Below are positions 9,383-20,208 of a stretch of 64,000 bases of DNA, in pieces. Source of the stretch: Moniliella sp. 'wahieum' (taxonomy: Eukaryota; Basidiomycota; Moniliellomycetes; Moniliellales; Moniliellaceae); NCBI GenBank assembly GCA_003971905.1, contig RSEE01000113.1, forward strand, positions 1-64,000. Direction: 5' to 3'. The notes below the pieces were generated by a model. The model made no database searches. It was not told the DNA's origin and worked only from the letters and a program-made list of their open reading frames with translations. Every line of letters begins with the position of its first letter. Position 1 is the stretch's first letter. The position numbers were made by a program, and so were the translations under genes.

Positions 9383-12300
9383 TCACCCCCATCTCCACCT
9401 CCACCTCCACCTCCGTCTCCACCCAGCTCCAGCTCCTTCCCCAGGTAAGTCCGTACGGACCTGCCCATCCCCAGGCGCACCGTGGGAAGCGTCCAGAGGT
9501 GGAGCAGACTGCTCCCCCGCGCCCGGCATAGGAGCAGGAGGCGTAGGCGCCGTGGGCGTAGCGTTCGTGCCCAAATCCATCGACAAAGGTAATCCCAAAG
9601 GCATACCAAGCGACACGCCTTCAGGCAAGTACCCCGCGCTCGACCCGGCAGGCATAGAGCCGACGCCCAAGTCCATGTGCGATAGACTAAGTGGGTGGGC
9701 GTGTGGTGAGGACTGAGTAAAGGTAACCCCAAGGGCGTACCGGGACCGTGCGACCCCGAAACAGAACCAGAAGCAGAACCAGGACCAGCACCAGGACCAG
9801 GAGCGGGAGCAGGGCCAGGGGGTCCCGTTGCCGGTGCCCCAGTGACGGCATTTGTACTCGTCGGAGCTGCGACAGAAGCAGAGCTAGGGGTGGAACAAGT
9901 CGTGCCTGTGCCTGTGCCAGTCCCCGTGCCCGTGCCCGACGCAGGCGCAGCAGCCGGTGTAGACGGTACCACACCGCCAACCGAACCTGCCGTGGGAGTG
10001 CAATTCGAGGTCGAAGGTGGACCAGAGGCTACAGCCGCCGCGCGCGGTGGCAGTTCCACCTCGGCACCGGCCACTGACCCAGTTGGTCCCGCAGGAGCCG
10101 TCAAGGGTGGAGGGGCAGGACGACCCAGGGACAAGGACAAGCCATTGTCAGGCACGGAAGCTTGTGTGGGGTGGTTTGAACGTGAAGGTTCCAATGCCGA
10201 ACCTACGTTTACGTTTACGTTCCGACCTGGCGGTAAAGACAACGAAAGTGAGTTGGCATGCGTTTGTTGCCGCATCTCAATCGCCATGCGCATACGGAAG
10301 GCATGCGCATTCGCTTCGGCCTGAGCTTGCGCTTGAGCTTGCGCTTGAGCTTGAGCTTGCGCTTGAGCTTGAGCTGAGCATGAGCTTGAGCTTGAGCGTA
10401 GGCTTGAGCTTGAGCTTGAGCGTGAGCGTGAGCTTGTGCTTGGAGTTGGGCTTGGGCTTGGGCTTGGGCTTGGGCTTGAGCTTGAGCCTGGGCTTGGGCT
10501 TGAGCCTGGGCTTGGGCTTGGGTAAGGATCCCGGCGCCCCCCATGCCGAGGCAGGAGGAGCAAGAGAAGGAGCAAGAGAAGGAGGGAGAGAAGTAATCGG
10601 GAGAGAGAAGGAGGAGGGAGAGAAACGACGACTCCGGGCCCAGTCGAGTGGACATGAGGCATGCCCGGTCGCGTGGGCGTGGGTGCTGAGGCACCCGGGC
10701 CAGCCGGGACCAAAGATGTACCGGGCGCCGAGGACAACGAAGCGAAACTTACATCGTGCGAATGTGAATGCGAATGTGAATGCGAATGTGAATGGTGTGA
10801 AGGATGGGAAGAATGCGTATGCGAGTGCGAGTGCGAATGCGAATGCGAATGCGAAGGCGAATGGGAGTGCGAGTGGGGGTGCGAATGCGAATGGGAATGG
10901 GAATGAGAATGTTGCGAATGAGAAGGAGGGAAGAACGAGACGGGATGGGAACCTCCCGCACTTGCACTTGCACTTGCACTTGCACTTGCACTTGCACTCC
11001 CATCCTGTGCGCCACCCACGGGCCAAACAACAACTCCGACCCCGATCCCGGTCCCGGTCCGGTCCCACCCCGGCCCTGCCGCCGCCGGGCTCGGCTCGAC
11101 ACTCGTACTCGTACTTGCACTCGTACTTGCATTGGCATTGGCACTGCATTCGCATTCGCATTGGCATTGGCACTGGCATTCGCTTCTTGCATCACTGCAT
11201 CCGTATCTTCCGCCACCACGGCCCACCCATCGCGGCTCCGCGCCTGGCGCAGAGCGCATGGCCGGATCCGAACCCGAACCCGAACCCGAAGCGGGAAGGG
11301 GCAAGGTCGGTGCCGGGGCACGAATGCGGCCTCCCGTTCCGGATGAGAGAGCAATGCGACGCCCAAGGGGACTTGGCCCTGTGCGGAAGACGAGGAGGTA
11401 GCAGGGTCGATAGCTTCGACGGGCGTGACATCAAGGTAAAACGAATGGTGTGTAATTGGTGAACCTGACCATTCTGAACGTACTGCGCTACGACAGTCAC
11501 GGGTCCAGCATCGTCCGGGGAAGTAGGTGTGCCTTGTAAGGTATCTTGTACCTCGGGTTTTCCCATTCGATCCATCGTGGTAGTTGTGGGGCGGCGAAGC
11601 GTGCGCGAATCGCACTGCTAGGCACTAAGGGATCCCAGATTCGTAGTTTCCATTCCATGGGATGTGAAGGAAAGCACGTGCAGATGCACCGGCAATGCGT
11701 CGTGTGAATTCACGGAATTCCCAGCCGCCTTGTGGTCGTTTACGCGCATCAATGATCCAGTTATGGTTTCCGCGCGATTTGGCCTTACGACCGTCCTCGT
11801 TGAAACGCGCAATGAGCGGTTGCGACCATAGGTACAACTTGACTTTTTTCAAACTCACCTCAGCTTCCGTCCAGCCGATTGGTACACACGCTCTTGAAAC
11901 GCATTGGTAAACGCTGGATCCGGAACCGGAACGGTTAAAGTCTGGCGACTCGTCCAGTCGAGCCATCCGTTTGGCCATCAACAGTTGGTGCACCGGTTCG
12001 CCACGGTAGTCCTTAAAGTCCACTGTGAATGGACACAAAGGGAGGGGGCAAGGGGGGCAAGGAAATGATCAGTAAGCGTCCGACACAACACAACACAAAA
12101 TAAAACAACACGTACAATTGGAACAAATGTCGTTGAGGTACACCAACAGGACCTGATCCAGCTCGGCGCGCAGTTGAGGCGAGATGGACGCAGCAGCCAC
12201 CTCAGGCGACGGATCTGCCTCCCCACCGGTACCAGCACCACCACCGTTGGTAGCGTTGACAGCGCCACTGGGGCCGCAGCGGGACCCGGGCCAAGCCCTG

Positions 12301-15300
12301 GGGTCTGGAGCGTGAGCCGTAACGTGGATTCTGACAAGGCATACGGATCCGACACGGTGCGCGTGTGGCCCAAGCCGAGTGGGTGGGGCCGAGCGGGAGC
12401 AGCAGCAGCAGCAGCACGACGAAGAAGCAGCAGCAGGAGCGGTAGCGGTAGTGGACGAAGCAGCGGTAGGAGAACAAAGGGAGGAAGAAGCAAACACTGC
12501 ATTTTCCATTGTGGTATCCATCGTCGTATCTGCATCCACCACAGCTTCTTCTACCCTTTCGACCGATTCGACCGACTCGTCTGCCCGCCCCTGGTTATGG
12601 TCTCGCCCTCGTTCCCGCTCCCGCTCTTGGTCGGGACGCACGTGGTGGCCAGGGGGGAACGTGTGCAGCGCCACAGGGTGATGGCCGTTCGAAAGTCCAG
12701 GTCCAGAACCAGGTCCAGAACCAGGACCAGGAGGTACGCCACTGACCAAACGCTGTGCGTATCGGGCCAAGGCATCCGCATCCATCTGCATCCCCCCATC
12801 CCCTCCAGCCCCTCCATACCCTCCATACCCTCCATGCCGGCCATAGCGTGCGCAACTGGCACCGTACCTGGGTGCCCCACCGCGTGCGCTGGAGCGAACG
12901 GATCAGACACCGACCCCGCACCCGACCCCGACCCGGAGCCGAACCCAGAGGTTGAACTTGAGCTTGAGCCGGACCCGAAGGTGCGGTGAACGGCACCCAA
13001 AACGGCGGCAAAGCATCGGTAGGGTGCCCCAACGCTTGTCCAATAGCCAATTGCAATTGCTCGTTCCAAGGGGTCCAACGCTTCTTCCTGCTCCTCGTCG
13101 CCCGACTCGATATCGGACAAGGCAGCAAACGAGCTCCAACGAGGCTCAGCCGACGTGGGCACGAAGTTGGCGTTGGCGCTGCGGCTGATGCTGGTGCTGG
13201 CGCTGATGATGCCGATGATGCTGGCCCCGACGTTGATGCCCCCCCTGATGCTGGAGCTGACGGCTGATGCATCGCCCCCGCTGCAGACGCTGCAGAAGCA
13301 AATACCGAACTTGGCTCCTCCGTTCGTACCCCGCTTCCGTCCCTCGGAACCTAGACGACGGGGACGAATGCGGATGCGACTGCGACTGCGAATTCGAATG
13401 CGACTGGGACTGCGACTGCGAGTACGAATCCGAGTGCGACTGCGAGTGGAGTGCGAAGGGGGAGGGAGATCGAACCGTCCTGCGTAGGCGGCTGTCCATC
13501 TTGTCCAGGGAACGTAACCGAACCCGACCCACCCGGCGTCCCATGCGTGCCATGCGTCCCATGGACAGGCGAGACGTGCGGGAAACCAGGAGGACCAGCT
13601 ACTGCGCCGGGGGCAAGAGTGTGTGCCATAGCACCTGCACCTGCACCCGAACCCGTACCGGGCCTGGTCCTGATCCTAACCCTGCCCCGGACCTGGCCCT
13701 GGACCTGTGCTTGCACCCGGGCCTGGACCCGCGCCGGGCCCTGACCCCGGACCTGAAACCGATCCGGCAACGGGGGGCATGTCCGTATCTTGGTCCAAGG
13801 AGGAAGCTGTGGCAGGGCCCGTGGCGGAGGGTGGTGGTGCAGGTGCAGGTGCAGGTGCATTTGGTGGGGCTGGAGGATGGGGCACGGGAGGCTCTCCCTG
13901 TGCTTGAGCTTGGGCATGTTGTTGTGGAGGTGCGTGTGGTTGTGAGTGTGGTTGTGAGTGTGGTTGTGCGGGTGCAGCGCCAACGCCACCGCCGACGTCG
14001 GGATGCACCTCGATGCCCATCATGAGATTTTGAAGGTGCTCCGAAGCGGGTACGGAAGGCACAAAAGGGGATGGGAGGGGGAGGCCTGCTCCTACGCCTG
14101 CTCCTACGCCTGCGCCTATAGGCGGCAGCCCGTGAGAAGACGAAAGAGGAGGTACCTGCCCAGGAATTTGGCCTGGAACCACCTGTCCAGGAGCCTGTCC
14201 CAGCGCACGGGACGCATCGGTGTTAGGGGTGGGACACTGGGACGCTGGGCCAGACTCGGGACCCGGGCCGGACGGCAGTGGGGGTACAGGTACCGGAGCA
14301 GAAGCAGAAGAAGCAGAAGCAGAAGAGAACAGAAGCAGATGGGTCGGTAGAGCGTGAGACGGAAGGAGCGCGGGACTGGGACGCGCTTCGGCCATGGCCT
14401 GTACGCAAAGATTTGAGTGGCGCATGGGATCGTGCGTCCCCTCTTCTTCCCCTGCTCTTTTCTTAGCTACCCCCGGCGAATCGAGTGGCGCATCTGTCAT
14501 GCTCCCCAGGCCCGCTGAGGGATTGGAAGGTGCCGAAGCGGGTGTTGATACTCCGCTCTGGCTTGCACCGCCTCCGGCTCCAGCACCCACAGGACCACCA
14601 GTACCACCAGTACCACCTGGAGCACCAGGAGGAACAGCACCTGCAGGACCGGATGGCAACGCGGCTGAAGAAGCTGGGGCAGAATTTTGGGCCGGGGTAT
14701 CGCGCGCTTTGGCCCCCCACTCGTGGATCTGGCCCAAAGTCTTCTTGATCTCGGCGAGGCAGAGGGAAGAGTGGGCATGTTCCTGGTTGGCAAAGTGGGC
14801 GCGCGCAGACGAGGCGAGCGTGACCAATCTATCCATCAACCGTCCAATTTGCTGCATAATATCTTGATCGTCGTGCGGTGCAACCGTACCACCCGCGCCC
14901 GCACCAGGAGTAGCACCTGCACCAGGAGTAGCACCCACACCAGGAGTAGTACCAGGAGTGGCAGCCGGACCAAGAGGAGCGGTAGGAGCAACGGCCGGCG
15001 CAGGGGCAGGTGCAGGTGCAGAAGAAGACGAAGAAGAATGTGGGGGTAGTGGTAGTGGTGCAGTGGAGGGTGGGAGGACGGGGGGAAGCGTGGTGGGTGG
15101 GATCGGTGCTGCTGCTGCCCGGATGGGACAGGGGGAGCAAGAAGGGATAAGCGGACGGGTCGTGTGCGGCAGCCAGGGGCGGGGGGGGACGAGGGTGAGT
15201 GAGGTCGAGGGCCGAGTGGTCCGGGGGGAAGAGCGGCGCAGTGGCCGGTGGTGGTGGGGCAAAGGCCAGCGGGAGACGCATGTCGAACGCAAAGCCAGTG

Positions 15301-15644
15301 GCGGACGCGGGGTCGTGGGCAGCCGCGTGGGAGGGCGGCGGCTGGGAGGGCCCAGGGGTGCTGACGCCAGCGAGGGGCGAGGCGAGGCGGTCGGGGTGGT
15401 CGGAGGCCGGCAGCGGGCGGGGCAACGGAGGCGCAACCATGGCCGCGACGGCCTGGGCAAAGCCAGGGAACTCGGAAAGGTCGCTGGGCAGGTCGGAGGG
15501 GGTGAAGACGGGCGGCGTGGTGGTGGTGGTGAGCGGGTGCGGCTGCGGGGCGAACGGGTGGGTGTGTGGGGGCGGGTGGGCAGCGGCGAGGGCGGCGTAG
15601 GCGGCGGCCGAGGGCCGCATGTCGGCGGGGAGGCGGGCGGACAT
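9383..15644 (-). CDS. Very large low-complexity protein with a conserved fungal C-terminal domain
   Basis: Read from ATG 15644 (MSARLPADMRPS). Order: a Pro/Ala/His-rich N-terminus with SDLPSDLSEFPGFAQAV; a helical block DDQDIMQQIGRLMDRLV to AEIKKTLGQIHEWGAKA; long Gly/Pro/Ala linkers; NEQLQLAIGQALGHP; DALARYAQRLVSG; QLRAELDQVLLVYLNDICSN; then a 93-bp intron (12115 to 12023, GTACGT...TCACAG). After it comes the best-conserved part: LDFKDYRGEPVHQLLMAKRM, VSLKKVKLYLWSQPLIARFN, SRGNHNWIIDA, RIWDP-x-VPSSAIRARF, and an Ig-like strand block GPVTVVAQYVQNGQVHQLH. I recall this domain from uncharacterised basidiomycete proteins; I cannot name it. The tail holds His-Ser, Ala-Gln and Ser-rich repeats, a helix MRMAIEMRQQTHAN, and ends near 9383. 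At least six frame changes are needed, so internal boundaries and the 3' end are approximate. The composition suggests a transcriptional regulator or scaffold, which is inference. Confidence 0.65.
10320..10995. repeat. Coding hexanucleotide repeats (Ala-Gln, His-Ser and Ser-Ala tracts)
   Basis: Inside the large minus-strand gene. Three blocks of 6-bp repeats: GAGCTT/GGGCTT-like (10320-10525), GAATGC/GAGTGC-like (10750-10910) and TTGCAC (10963-10998). On the minus strand they encode Ala-Gln, His-Ser and Ser-Ala repeats. The same DNA is also open on the plus strand (Glu-Cys and similar), which creates large spurious antisense frames. Confidence 0.85.
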
Positions 15645-16196
15645 GCTGCGTGGTTTGGGCAGGCCGGCCTTGGGGCGGTCGGGGCGGTCCTTGGCGCCGG
15701 CGCTGGGGCGGGGCTGGAGGGGGAGGAGGGGGCGCTGGCGAGCACGTGGGGCGGCGGGGGCGGCGACGTGGGCGTGGAGGCGGCGGTGCCTGTGCCGGTG
15801 CCGGTGGCGAGGGAGCGCATGGCGGTGGCGGTGGGGGCGGTGGCGGTGGCAGCTGCTGTGGCAGTGGCGGGGGCCGAGCCGATGGGAAGGCCGGGCGACG
15901 AGATGCGGCTGGGAAAGCAGTAAACGAAGCTAGCTGGTGGCGGCAGCCGCACAACCCTAGCGCCCCACCAGCACTAGGGTTGGGACGCCCAACTCCGGCG
16001 GTGGCGATGCTGCTTACCTCAGCCCGCGGTGTGGCAATTTCGAAGGTGAAAGGCTGCCTGGATGCTGCCAGGGGAAGCGCTCTCCGAGCAGCACAGCAGC
16101 ACTGCAAGGGGCGCCGCCTGCATGTACTCGTCTTGGGGGTGTATATATAACCCCCCCCCCCCCATGCCCATTCCACCCCCCCCCCCCATCTCCCAA
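15645..16196. promoter_or_regulatory. Divergent promoter with paired CTAGGGTT motifs and a TATA box
   Basis: The interval lies between the starts of the large minus-strand gene and the START-like gene. It carries AACCCTAG at 15953-15960 and CTAGGGTTGGG at 15974-15984, inverted copies of a half-telomere-like word. TATATATAA at 16141-16149 runs straight into a 13-C run and lies about 47 bp before the preferred ATG of the plus-strand gene. Part of 15645-15950 could be additional 5' coding sequence or UTR of the minus gene, since one minus frame stays open to 15952. Confidence 0.5.
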
Positions 16197-17543
16197 TGCT
16201 GCGCACATCCACCAAGCCCACAGCGCCCTCCCCCCCCCCCCACCCCGCTCGCCCCCGGCGGGCACTACTTCCCCCTTCCCGCGGCCGAGGCGGGCGTGCT
16301 GCGCGAGGCTGCCGCGCTCTTTGCCCAGCACGCTTCCCCTCGTTCGCACGACCCCACCTGGTCCGACCTGGGCACCAAGAACGGGGTCCGGCTCAGCAAA
16401 AAGGTCGATCCGGACCAGCCGAACGATGTGCCCTGGGTACGCGGCGTAGCTATCCTCCCTTGCCCACCTAAGGCGGCCGTGTCCGTCTGCACGCACCCTG
16501 CCTTCCGCATGTTGTGGGACGACCGTGTGGCCGACGGATTCAGTACGTTTATTTGTCTCCCCTGTTGGCCTTCTCTTTCGTCTTTCGTCCGTAAGTATAC
16601 CCGTACTGACACCTGACACCTTACATCTGGCACGCGGCTTTCCTTCCCTGGTGCAAAGCCCTCCGCCGGTACGCGTGGGACTGCAACAAATGGTACTCTG
16701 TGACGAAGCAACCTGCGCCGCTGGTGCAAGCGCGTGACTTTGTCGGTGTCCACCACACATTTATCAGTGTCCCCTCCTCTTCATCGGCACCAGGTCCAGG
16801 GTCAGCCTCAATGTCAGGAGGAGCATCTTTGACGGACGGGTCGGGCGGGACGGGAGTACGGTACACGTTACTCCAGCGCAGTTGCGACGGGGAAGATGTG
16901 GTGCCGCTTTCGGTGAGCCAGCAACTGAAACGAACCCGTGGGACACTCGAGTTTACCGCGTGGATCTTTGATCCTGTGCCTGGGCGGCCACACGAGACCG
17001 AGGTGACGTACGTGGTGGATCAAGATGAATGGGGCCTTGCCCTCGCCTAGTGGCTCAACTGGCCACGGAGATCCCCTTGGGCGTGGGAAAAGTGCGCAAT
17101 TTGGTAGCTACCATGGGATACCCCCCGTACTTTGACTTTGATAAGTGCTTGTCCCGCGTCGCCACGCGCGAGGGTGACGTGACTGCTTCTCTTTCTCCCA
17201 CCTCTACTTCTACTTCTACTGGCAAACTACCCCAGACCGACCCGAACGCGTTGTTACCTACGACCGAGCCAGGTGCAGGTGACGGGCACTACGTGCTGGA
17301 CGTGCTGCAGTTCCAACCGCCTGGGCAGTACCTTGCTCGGATCGTGCTACGCACGGCGCCCATGACCATTCCGCTCTGGTACGACTCGAAGGTCATGTAC
17401 CCTTCCCCCCGCGTGTCACGCTCGCGGGCCCAGCTGCTTCCGCCGTACAGGTGGAACTCCTCCCCACGCAAGCTGTGGTCCACTTGGTTGTTCACCCGCA
17501 AGCTAAAGACCAGATGCTGGAGATTGTCTTGGACCGGCACTAG
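16197..17543 (+). CDS. START-like domain protein
   Basis: START domains form a hydrophobic pocket that binds lipids. I see VPWVRGVAILPCPPKAAVSV, FRMLWDDRVADGF, then after an intron WHAAFLPWCKALRRYAWDCN, NKWYSVTKQPAPLVQARDFV, HHTFISV, RYTLLQRSC, GTLEFTAWIFDPVPGRPHET and TEVTYVVDQDEWG, ending with a short helix (KDQMLEIVLDRH) at TAG 17541-17543. This order of a Trp-rich core, the ARDFV strand, the late beta strands and a final helix fits START-type proteins. The intron begins GTACGT at about 16540; its acceptor is unclear (a CTTACA near 16625 lacks the final G). Start choice is uncertain because C runs surround both ATG 16164 and ATG 16197; I prefer the latter (MLRTSTKPTAPSP). At least two frame corrections are needed (near 17050 and near 17410). 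Confidence 0.6.
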
Positions 17544-18328
17544 GCTCGAGGTACTGGGTACTAGGTACGAGATACGAGGTACGGGGGAAGGGGGACTACG
17601 CCCGCCCGTGTATATCGTGGTTCGTGCCATGCCCCTCACACATCCGATCGCCGAGTGGCGGCTACCCTCTCCTACCGTGGGATCCCAAGACCTGAGACCT
17701 CAGTCTGAAGTCAGGGGCCTGAGGTCAGGAGAGAGGGAGAGGGAGACAAGCGGGAGGACGCGAGGCGTCCAATTCAATTATAAATATGTTCTACACTGTC
17801 TTCACTGGGGCTCGTTAGCTCGTCACTGGCTCGTTAGCTCGTCACTGGCTCGTCACTGGCTCATCACTTGTCACTGTGGTATACCTGTCACGCCAACCCT
17901 GAACCAGGCTTTTCTCGTTCACCGATCATCTTTCCTCGTCCTCCACTTGCCTACTTTCCTCTTTTTCCCACCTTTCTACTCCCCTGTATACATACGCCGT
18001 GGGCTACGGGGCGTTGTCATTGAATACTAAAACTAACAAGAACAAGCCAAAGAACAAGGAGAAGAGGTTCGAATGGGAATGGGTGGGTACGATGATGGAT
18101 TAGGCGTTTAGCCTCCCAGCGGATAGAGCAAGGGGGAGAGCAAGGGGGAGAGCAAAGGAGAGCCGAGAGCCGAGCACAGTACAGTACAGTACAGTACAGC
18201 CACTCAGAGTGGGGGGGCAGGCGAGGGGAGAAGCAAGCCCAAACCGCGCACTCCTCCTCGACCCTCTGATCTCTGATTCCGAAAAGAGAAAAGAAAAGAG
18301 AGAAAAGCTTGGACGGGAGGGGAGTAGA
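17544..18328. other. Convergent spacer between START-like and hydrolase genes
   Basis: Holds GTACGAG/GTACTAG-like short repeats (17550-17585), a palindromic CCTGAG/CTCAGG cluster (17689-17725), a 19-bp direct repeat ending CTCGTCACTGG (17815-17865), and ACAGT tandem copies (18176-18200). No gene is supported. Confidence 0.6.
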
Positions 18329-19281
18329 TTAAATCTTGGCGCCCTTCAAGTTGGCAGCAAAAAAGGCGGCCAAGCGAGCATAGACATCCTTAAACGCCTC
18401 CTTGTTCGAAGGGTCATCCAAGTTGGCGCGAGCGCCCGCCCAGCCATGGTGGTTGTCCTTGTACAGTTTGGCGTCCGACTGGGCAGCGTGGGGACTAGTG
18501 GCCATCCAAGTTTCCACTTGTTTCACTTGCTCCAACGGCTCGTTCTGCGACGCGTACAGCGCTACAGGTACCGTCGACGCTTCAAAGTCCGCCAAGGTTA
18601 GCATCGCAGGGTGCACACTCGCCACGGCTGATAACGGCGTGCCAGACCCAGCCGCTTGGATCGCTACTTTGCCCCCTGTCATCATGTACCCCAGCGTCGT
18701 CACGTCAGCATCACCGTACCACCCACATTGCACATCGCACATCCACCCACGACACAAGAGAAACAAGGCAGAAAGGGAAGGGACACAAGGAGGGAACGAA
18801 AGGATGGAACGAAAGGATGGAAGAATGGAAGGATGGAAGGATGGAAAAAAAACGTACCCCAGCACAATCCATACACGCCGACCTTAGTAGCGCCTTGTTC
18901 CTTAAGAGTGCGGACCAACTTGAGCAGTTCCTCCGTGCGGGCATCAAACGATCCCACGCCCGAGAAAAACTCATCGCGGACTTTTTGCTTGGCAGGCGTG
19001 TCGAACGGCAGCGCGTCGAGTGGCAAGGGCTTGCCATGGAAAAAGTCCGGCAAGAGTACACGCAAACCCGTCGCTGCCGCAATCAAATCAACACCTTGCT
19101 TCGTCTGTGGATAAAAGCCAAAAATATCGTACACAGCCACGACCACTTCCTTGCTGGTGGCAGGTCCGGCGGCGTACGTGCTCAGCCCATTGATCTCGAT
19201 CAAGCTGCCTTGCGGCTCGTAGGTCGACTGCACGGCAGGCAGCGTGCAGCACGTCGGGTTCCAGGACGCGAGGAGGGACAT
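18329..19281 (-). CDS. Dienelactone hydrolase family alpha/beta hydrolase
   Basis: Two exons, 18858-19281 and 18329-18675, give 256 residues without frame correction, the usual size for the family. The 182-bp intron runs from GTACGT (18857) to GACAG (18676). The fold is recognisable: early Cys pair TCC, VVAVYDIFGF, RVLLPDFFHG, nucleophile loop VGVYGLCWGG with Cys140, SVHPAML, and NHHGW with His218. DLH-family enzymes hydrolyse dienelactones or related esters with a Cys-Asp-His triad; the natural substrate here is unknown. Where fungal relatives often read DEP for the acid residue, this protein reads NEP (Asn186), so activity may be altered; my alignment is from memory. The start MSLLASWN was chosen because the family pattern begins here; upstream codons are unlike the family. 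Likely cytosolic: no signal peptide or membrane segment. Confidence 0.88.
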
Positions 19282-19922
19282 GGCGCGAAGCAGAGAGAGA
19301 AAGGGGAGAGGCGGTGGTGGTGGGAAGAAGAGGTGAAGACAGATCAAGACGAGGCGTTTTTGTAGGACGACAAGGGCACGCCGAACGCCAACCAAACCCA
19401 AGTGAGCACACACCGAGCGAGTTGAGCCAACCACGTCAACCTACGCTCGTCCCTCGGCCGCCCATCGCAATCAGAACCAGCAGCCACCACCCATCGCTCA
19501 AGTGCCGCGGACCTAGCGCGGACATAGCACGCTCGCTTCGCACCGCTCCAGCGGCGCCGCGCGGCCCAGCCCTTCCCGCCTCGCACGGCGCCTGTGTGCA
19601 GGCTATCGATTACGTCAGCGTGGGTCCATGTCAGCACTCAGCCACCTCAGCCTGAGCCCGCCCGCTGTGCGCTATGGCCATCCCATCTGAATATTTAAAT
19701 TTTCCGCCTCGTTCCGCTGGCTGCCTTGCTCCGATGTCCGATGTCCGATGTCTCCGATCTGATTCCTGCGCTGGGGCCACCCACTTGCCTCCACTCCATC
19801 CGCACCCACTACTACTAGGAATAGCTCCAAGTGCGCACCAGCGACGCCCTCCCCGTCCTCCGCCCCCCCACCGACGCCAACGTATCCTGCTTACTCCAAC
19901 GTTGTCGCCGGCCTGCAAGTTG

Positions 19923-19967
19923 TACGCTGCACGCTGCACGCTGTAAGGTGTAAGGTGTAAGGTGTGC
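19923..19967. repeat. Two abutting heptanucleotide arrays, (ACGCTGC)n then (AAGGTGT)n
   Basis: About three copies of a 7-bp ACGCTGC unit are followed directly by about three copies of AAGGTGT, with a partial further copy of the second word at 19975-20003. Two different 7-bp words side by side show that the period, not the word, is conserved. Confidence 0.8.
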
Positions 19968-20171
19968 TTCACATTAAGGTGTAAGGAGTAGGAGTAAGGT
20001 GTAAGTTGATGCCAAGACGACGACGACGAGACGACGACCGACACCCCCCGCCCTACTCGACCCCTGCCGTGCAGGTACAACGGGGGAGGGCAGGGCAGGG
20101 CAGGGGGGTGGGAGCGCAGAGGGTCGCGGCTGGCGTCTGAATTGGTCTGTGGTTTGTGGTCTGGCGCCTGT

Positions 20172-20208
20172 GAAGCTTGAAGCTTGAAGCATGAAGCTTG
20201 AAGCTTGC
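20172..20208. repeat. (GAAGCTT)n heptamer array
   Basis: Four near-perfect copies of the HindIII-containing 7-mer, in two pairs separated by one phase slip. Related arrays lie at 20356-20397 and 20946-20973. Confidence 0.85.

Noticed and set aside
10017-11462. 481-codon plus-strand frame
   Set aside because: It is antisense to conserved Ig-like and helical blocks and consists mainly of repeat translations.
14958-15923. 321-codon Gly/Arg-rich plus-strand frame
   Set aside because: It is antisense to the Pro/Ala-rich N-terminus of the large gene, and GC-rich DNA without stop words explains it.
18060-18080. GGTTCGAAT as a tRNA B box
   Set aside because: No T-stem, acceptor stem or A box can be drawn around it.
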